In this document: positions 60,050-64,000 of the stretch, one piece after another
How the letters are laid out: every line of letters begins with the position of its first letter
Numbering within the stretch: the first letter of the stretch is position 1
Translations under genes and position numbers: made by a program
The notes under the pieces: generated by a model
Databases searched by the model: none
Seen by the model: the letters and a program-made list of their open reading frames with translations, nothing else
Told to the model about the DNA's origin: nothing
Assembly (NCBI RefSeq): GCF_019278525.1
Contig: NZ_CP058986.1
Location: forward strand, 248,001-312,000
Source: Polaribacter sp. HaHaR_3_91
Lineage (GTDB): Bacteria; Bacteroidota; Bacteroidia; Flavobacteriales; Flavobacteriaceae
Direction of reading: 5' to 3'
DNA: 64,000 bases

Positions 60050-62419
60050 ATGAAAAAATCAACTTTTTATGTATTGACTTTCTTGGTTATTATTTGTTTT
60101 GGTTGTCAAAACCAAGAAATAGATATTTATGTGAGTCCATTAGGAAATAATTCAAATAATGGAGAGAAAGAGACACCTTTTAAAACGATAGAAAAAGCAC
60201 TAGAAAGTGTTAAATTAATTAAAAAGAAGGAGAATGATAAAATTAATATACGTCTTTTAGAAGGAGAATATTATTTAAACTCAACTTTAGAAATAAAACC
60301 TTATTTGAATAATCTTTCTATTATCGGTGATGGATTGAATAAAGTTTCTATTAAAGGATCTAAAGTTATTGAAACGAAATGGGAGCAGTTTTCTGACAAT
60401 ATTTTGGTAACTACTATTGATGAAAATTTAGATTTTAATCAATTATTTATAAATGGAGAAAAACAAATCTTAGCAAGATATCCTAACTATGATGAAAACG
60501 GTGGTTATTGGCAAGGTTCAGCAGCAGATGCAATAGATAAAGATCGTATTGAGAAATGGAAAAATCCTATTGGTGGTTTTGTGCATGCTTTGCATAAAGG
60601 GCGTTGGGGTGGTTTTCATTACGAAATAGAATCTGTTAAAGAAAACGGAGAATTAAATTTGATAGGAGGTCATCAAAATAATCGTCCATCAGAAATGCAT
60701 TCAAAATATAGGATGGTAGACAATATTTTTGAAGAATTGGATAGTGAAAAAGAGTGGTATCTAGATAAAAAAAATCATAAATTATATGTTTGGAAAAGTG
60801 ATAATTTTGATATCAATAAGTCTAAAGTTGAAGTAACTGTCTTGAAACATTTGATTGAAATTAAGGGGGATTTAAAAGATCCTGTGAAAAATGTAAGTAT
60901 AACAGGAGTTAAGTTTGAACATGCTTCACGAACCTTTATGGAAGAATATGAACCTCTTTTACGTAGTGATTGGACAATTTATAGAGGCGGGGCTTTACTA
61001 CTGGATGCCACAGAAAATATAATTATTAAGGATTGTGAATTTACAAACCTTGGAGGGAACGTTATTTTTGTAAATGGATATAATAGAAATACAAAAATTA
61101 CAGGAAACCATATACATGATTCTGGTGCATCTGCTATTGCTTTTGTAGGAGACTCTTCGGCAGTACGTTCTCCGTCGTTTGATTATTTTAAATCTGTGGC
61201 TATAGAAGATATGGATACTATTGTAGGGCCTAAAAATGAATTGTACCCTTCTAACTGTAGTGTAGAAAATAATTTAATACATAGAATTGGACGTGTTGAA
61301 AAACAAGTCGCTGGAGTACAGATCTCTATGGCAATGAAAATTCATGTAAAAAACAATAGTATTTATGATGTGCCGCGTGCAGGTATCAATGTGAGTGAAG
61401 GTACTTGGGGTGGACATATTATTGAATATAACGATGTGTTTAATACGGTTTTAGAAACGAGTGATCATGGAGCCTTTAATTCTTGGGGACGTGACCGTTT
61501 TTGGTATCATAACAGAGATATTACAGCTGCTTTGGTAGAAAAGAACAGTAAGATGCCTTTATGGGATGCAATGCACACTACGATTATTAGAAATAATAGA
61601 TTCCGTTGTGATTATGGTTGGGATATCGATTTAGATGATGGTTCTACGAATTATAAAATTTACAATAATTTATGTTTGAATAGAGGTATAAAATTACGTG
61701 AAGGATATTATAGAACTGTGACGAATAATATTATGGTAAACAATACTTTTCATCCACATGTTTGGTTTACAAATAGTGGAGATGTATTTACACATAATAT
61801 TGTAATGAGAAAATATGCAAGTGTACGTATTAAAGATTGGGGTAATGAGGTAGATTATAATTTATTTCCAAATAAAGAAGCGTTAGTCAAATCACAAAAG
61901 AAAGGAATAGATAAAAATAGCTTATATGGAAACCCTTTGTTTGTAAATCCTAAAATGGGAGATTTTACTGTAAAGGATGAATCTCCAGCCTTGAAAATTG
62001 GTTTTAAAAATTTCCCTATGGATAAATTCGGTGTTCAAAAACCAGAATTGAAAGCAATCGCAAAGCAACCTGAAATTCCTAATTTAAAAATTAATTCTTC
62101 CAAAAAAGAAAAAGTAAAAACGAAACAATGGTTGGGAGTAACATTAAAAGAAATTGAAAATATTGAAGAACAATCTTCTTTTGGGACCCATACTTTAGAT
62201 GGTGTAATCATTTTAAAAATCAATAAAAACAGTAAGTTGTCAAAATCTGAGCTGAAAGAAAATGATGTAATTATTAGTGTTGAAAATGAAAAAATAAAAA
62301 ATATATCAAATTTTTTAAATGTTTTAGATAAAAATTCTTTTAAAGAAAGTATCAAGCTGATGGTTGTTAGAGATCAGGAAGAAATTGAAATACAATTAAA
62401 GAAAGCGTATTTTCTTTAG
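60050..62419 (+). CDS. GH141-like right-handed beta-helix glycosidase with C-terminal PDZ domain, lipoprotein
   Basis: 789 residues, lipobox CFGC (Cys at about 19). Start as in DUF1565-type beta-helix proteins (YVSPLGNNSNNGEKETPFKTIEKAL). Parallel beta-helix coils run from about 30 to 660 with recurring NNxIHxxG turns (ENNLIHRIG, KNNSIYDVP), and Asp/Glu-rich loops (DHGAFNSWGRD; DYGWDIDLDDGS) mark the probable active-site groove, as in GH141. Residues about 693-789 form a PDZ domain (WLGVTLKEIE, LDGVIILKIN, KENDVIISV). Characterised GH141 members include an alpha-L-fucosidase; a xylanase is also known, so fucose release is plausible but not proven. Sits between two sulfatases. Confidence 0.8.
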   Translation: MKKSTFYVLTFLVIICFGCQNQEIDIYVSPLGNNSNNGEKETPFKTIEKALESVKLIKKKENDKINIRLLEGEYYLNSTLEIKPYLNNLSIIGDGLNKVSIKGSKVIETKWEQFSDNILVTTIDENLDFNQLFINGEKQILARYPNYDENGGYWQGSAADAIDKDRIEKWKNPIGGFVHALHKGRWGGFHYEIESVKENGELNLIGGHQNNRPSEMHSKYRMVDNIFEELDSEKEWYLDKKNHKLYVWKSDNFDINKSKVEVTVLKHLIEIKGDLKDPVKNVSITGVKFEHASRTFMEEYEPLLRSDWTIYRGGALLLDATENIIIKDCEFTNLGGNVIFVNGYNRNTKITGNHIHDSGASAIAFVGDSSAVRSPSFDYFKSVAIEDMDTIVGPKNELYPSNCSVENNLIHRIGRVEKQVAGVQISMAMKIHVKNNSIYDVPRAGINVSEGTWGGHIIEYNDVFNTVLETSDHGAFNSWGRDRFWYHNRDITAALVEKNSKMPLWDAMHTTIIRNNRFRCDYGWDIDLDDGSTNYKIYNNLCLNRGIKLREGYYRTVTNNIMVNNTFHPHVWFTNSGDVFTHNIVMRKYASVRIKDWGNEVDYNLFPNKEALVKSQKKGIDKNSLYGNPLFVNPKMGDFTVKDESPALKIGFKNFPMDKFGVQKPELKAIAKQPEIPNLKINSSKKEKVKTKQWLGVTLKEIENIEEQSSFGTHTLDGVIILKINKNSKLSKSELKENDVIISVENEKIKNISNFLNVLDKNSFKESIKLMVVRDQEEIEIQLKKAYFL

Positions 62420-62531
62420 AAATCAGGTATCAATTTTAGATTAAATATTGCCTGAAAATATTTTACAGTTAGGTGGAAATAAAATAATAAATAGCGGTCA
62501 TAGTTGAAATTAATAAAGAATATAAGAAATT

Positions 62532-64000
62532 ATGGAAAACCATGAAATTAAATTGAAGTTTGCCCTATTATTAATGCTGTTTTCTTGCATTTGTAGCAAG
62601 GCTCAAAATATAGATAGGCCTAATATTTTATTTTTGGTTGTAGAGGATACTTCCCCTTATCTTTTTCCTGCTTATGGTAATAAAACAATCAAAACGCCTA
62701 ATCTAGATTATTTAGCAAAAAACGGGGTAATTTTTAACAATGCATTTGCCAATGGCCCACAATGTTCTCCTGCTCGTTCTTCTTTAATAAGTGGTTCGTA
62801 TGCTACTACCTACGGTAACGATTGGCATCGAAATGGTCATATTGTACCACAACAATACTTTTTTCCTCAGTACTTGCGTGAAGAGGGATATTTTTGTGTA
62901 AATGCCGGTAAAACCGATTACAATATCACCAAAGAAGTCCAAAAGAAATACTATCCATTGGTTTGGGATAAAATGAGTGGTTACCTGTCTGATGATAAAC
63001 CCAATGTTAGTTATAATGATGCAGATAGAAAGGGGAAACCATTTTTTGCGCAATTTAATAACATGACTACTCATATGAGTCGTATTACTTCTGTATCTGT
63101 AGATAATAGAGAACCATCAAAAATTAATCCTAAAGAGGTAGATCTTCCTTCTCATGTGCCAGATATTCCAGAAATGCGTGCAGATTATGCATTGCATTTA
63201 GATGGAGTGCAAGATGCAGATAAATGGGTTGGTTTTTTTATCGATGATTTAAAGAAACGTAAATTACTAGAAAATACCATTATCTTTTTCTTTTCAGACC
63301 ATGGAGGTAGTTTGCCTAGAGGAAAAGCTTTTCCTTATGAAACTGGTTTTCGTTCGGCATTAATCATTTCTGCGCCAGAAAAATGGAAACATTTATTGCC
63401 CGCTCAACAAGGTCAAAAAAGCGATCAGATTGTAGAATTTGTAGATTTTGGTCCTACTTTATTAAATGTTACGGGAGCTAAAATACCCGAACACATGCAA
63501 GGAAAACCTTTTATGGGACCTGATGCACAAAAACGTACTTACGCTCATAGTTTTAGAACAAATACAGAAATTCACTTCGATCCATCTCGTGCAATTAATG
63601 ATGGTGCCTTCCATTACATAAAATTTTATACACCTTATAAAGTTCATGGCTTAAAACAATCATTTCAATGGGGAATGCCGTCTCAGAATGCTTGGGATGA
63701 TTTATATCACAAAGGAGAATGTGAACCAGAATACAAATCTTATTATGAACCAAAAGCCAACGAAGCATTGTTTGATTCGAAAAAGGATCCTTGGAATATG
63801 AATAATTTGGCTGATGATTTGGCTTATGCAAAAACTTTAAGCAATTTACGAAAGGAAGCTTCCATGCACATTAGAAAAACCCGCGATTTAGGTTTTTTCC
63901 CAAAGGCGGTGAGAGATGAGTTTGTAAGTCGTGGTATTTCACTTTATGAATGGGTTAGAACGGAAAATTATCCATTTAATGAACTTTATGATTTGGTTGA
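62532..64000 (+). CDS. family S1 sulfatase, CSPAR motif, cut by window end
   Basis: 489 codons are visible from the ATG at 62532 and the frame is still open at the window end. Signal peptide ending near SKAQ (about 25); the last Cys is not in a clear lipobox. The metal motif reads VEDTSPY, with Glu where the neighbours have Asp; the activation motif is CSPAR (Cys78), and the second metal motif is SDHGGSLPRGK. This combination is typical of the heparan-N-sulfatase/S1_8-like branch rather than of the other sulfatases here. The calcium, formylglycine and Lys positions all look intact. The stop codon lies beyond the window. Confidence 0.9.
   Translation, partial: MENHEIKLKFALLLMLFSCICSKAQNIDRPNILFLVVEDTSPYLFPAYGNKTIKTPNLDYLAKNGVIFNNAFANGPQCSPARSSLISGSYATTYGNDWHRNGHIVPQQYFFPQYLREEGYFCVNAGKTDYNITKEVQKKYYPLVWDKMSGYLSDDKPNVSYNDADRKGKPFFAQFNNMTTHMSRITSVSVDNREPSKINPKEVDLPSHVPDIPEMRADYALHLDGVQDADKWVGFFIDDLKKRKLLENTIIFFFSDHGGSLPRGKAFPYETGFRSALIISAPEKWKHLLPAQQGQKSDQIVEFVDFGPTLLNVTGAKIPEHMQGKPFMGPDAQKRTYAHSFRTNTEIHFDPSRAINDGAFHYIKFYTPYKVHGLKQSFQWGMPSQNAWDDLYHKGECEPEYKSYYEPKANEALFDSKKDPWNMNNLADDLAYAKTLSNLRKEASMHIRKTRDLGFFPKAVRDEFVSRGISLYEWVRTENYPFNELYDLV

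Overview
The window looks like a marine Flavobacteriaceae (Bacteroidota) chromosome, in the Polaribacter/Formosa range; the exact genus is not decidable from sequence alone. The reasons are the AT-rich DNA, SusC/SusD pairs, a hybrid two-component regulator, type IX secretion (T9SS) C-terminal sorting domains, many lipoprotein sulfatases, and promoter -7 elements of the TAnnTTTG type. Most of the window is one very large polysaccharide utilisation locus (PUL) for a sulfated, probably acetylated marine glycan.

Layout. 1-3.3 kb: the end of a nitrate/sulfonate-type ABC transporter (permease tail, two ATPases) followed by an alginate-export-type outer-membrane porin. 3.5-5.9 kb: a HAD phosphatase and a convergent sodium/sugar symporter. 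5.9-6.9 kb: no intact gene, but a decayed T9SS-secreted protein with at least four in-frame stops. 6.9-11.1 kb (minus strand): a 1390-residue hybrid two-component sensor/regulator (HTCS) facing away from the PUL. 11.6-22.1 kb: sulfatase, a clan GH-A-like hydrolase with FnIII domains, and two GH2 enzymes. 23.1-33.7 kb: two consecutive SusC/SusD pairs plus a DUF1735-type lipoprotein. 34-44.8 kb: two tandem LamG/Ig/esterase proteins (with a decayed third copy), two tandem beta-gamma-crystallin/Glyco_hydro_cc proteins, and the first of two TIM-barrel/F5-8C hydrolases. 45.0-46.6 kb: the second of these. 47.1-53.9 kb: three sulfatases and a GH97. 54.0-55.3 kb (minus strand): a housekeeping NDH-2. 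55.8-64 kb: a further block with a GH43/GH117-like propeller, a SASA-type acetylesterase, a sulfatase, a GH141-like beta-helix with a PDZ domain, and a sulfatase cut by the window end.

Main observation. Five separate promoter regions of the 11.6-53.9 kb block (upstream of genes starting at 11632, 23113, 34420, 45026 and 47088) carry the same composite element: a TGCAACAT box (one mismatch in two of them) whose first base lies exactly 49 bp upstream of the first base of a TAnnTTTG -7 element. Four of the five also have TGAGAA or TTAGAA exactly 22 bp after the box start, where the -33 element would be. The region upstream of the HTCS gene has two exact copies of the box, again 22 bp apart. Each of the five transcription units ends in a clear hairpin terminator. 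This predicts one regulon of five operons read by the neighbouring HTCS. The 55.8-64 kb block lacks the element and may be a separate unit.

How the genes fit together. Six consecutive proteins (34.4-46.6 kb) carry T9SS sorting domains and probably act on the cell surface or outside the cell. The SusC/D systems import oligosaccharides. The signal-peptide and lipoprotein GH2, GH97 and sulfatase enzymes finish the degradation. The usual marker enzymes of agar, carrageenan, ulvan, laminarin or alginate loci (GH16, GH82, PL6/7/24/28 and so on) are absent, so the glycan is not a standard textbook target. Sulfatase, galactosidase-type (GH2), alpha-glycosidase (GH97) and fucosidase-type (GH141-like) signals, together with acetyl esterases, point to a branched, sulfated, acetylated galactan- or fucan-like polymer. 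That substrate is an inference.
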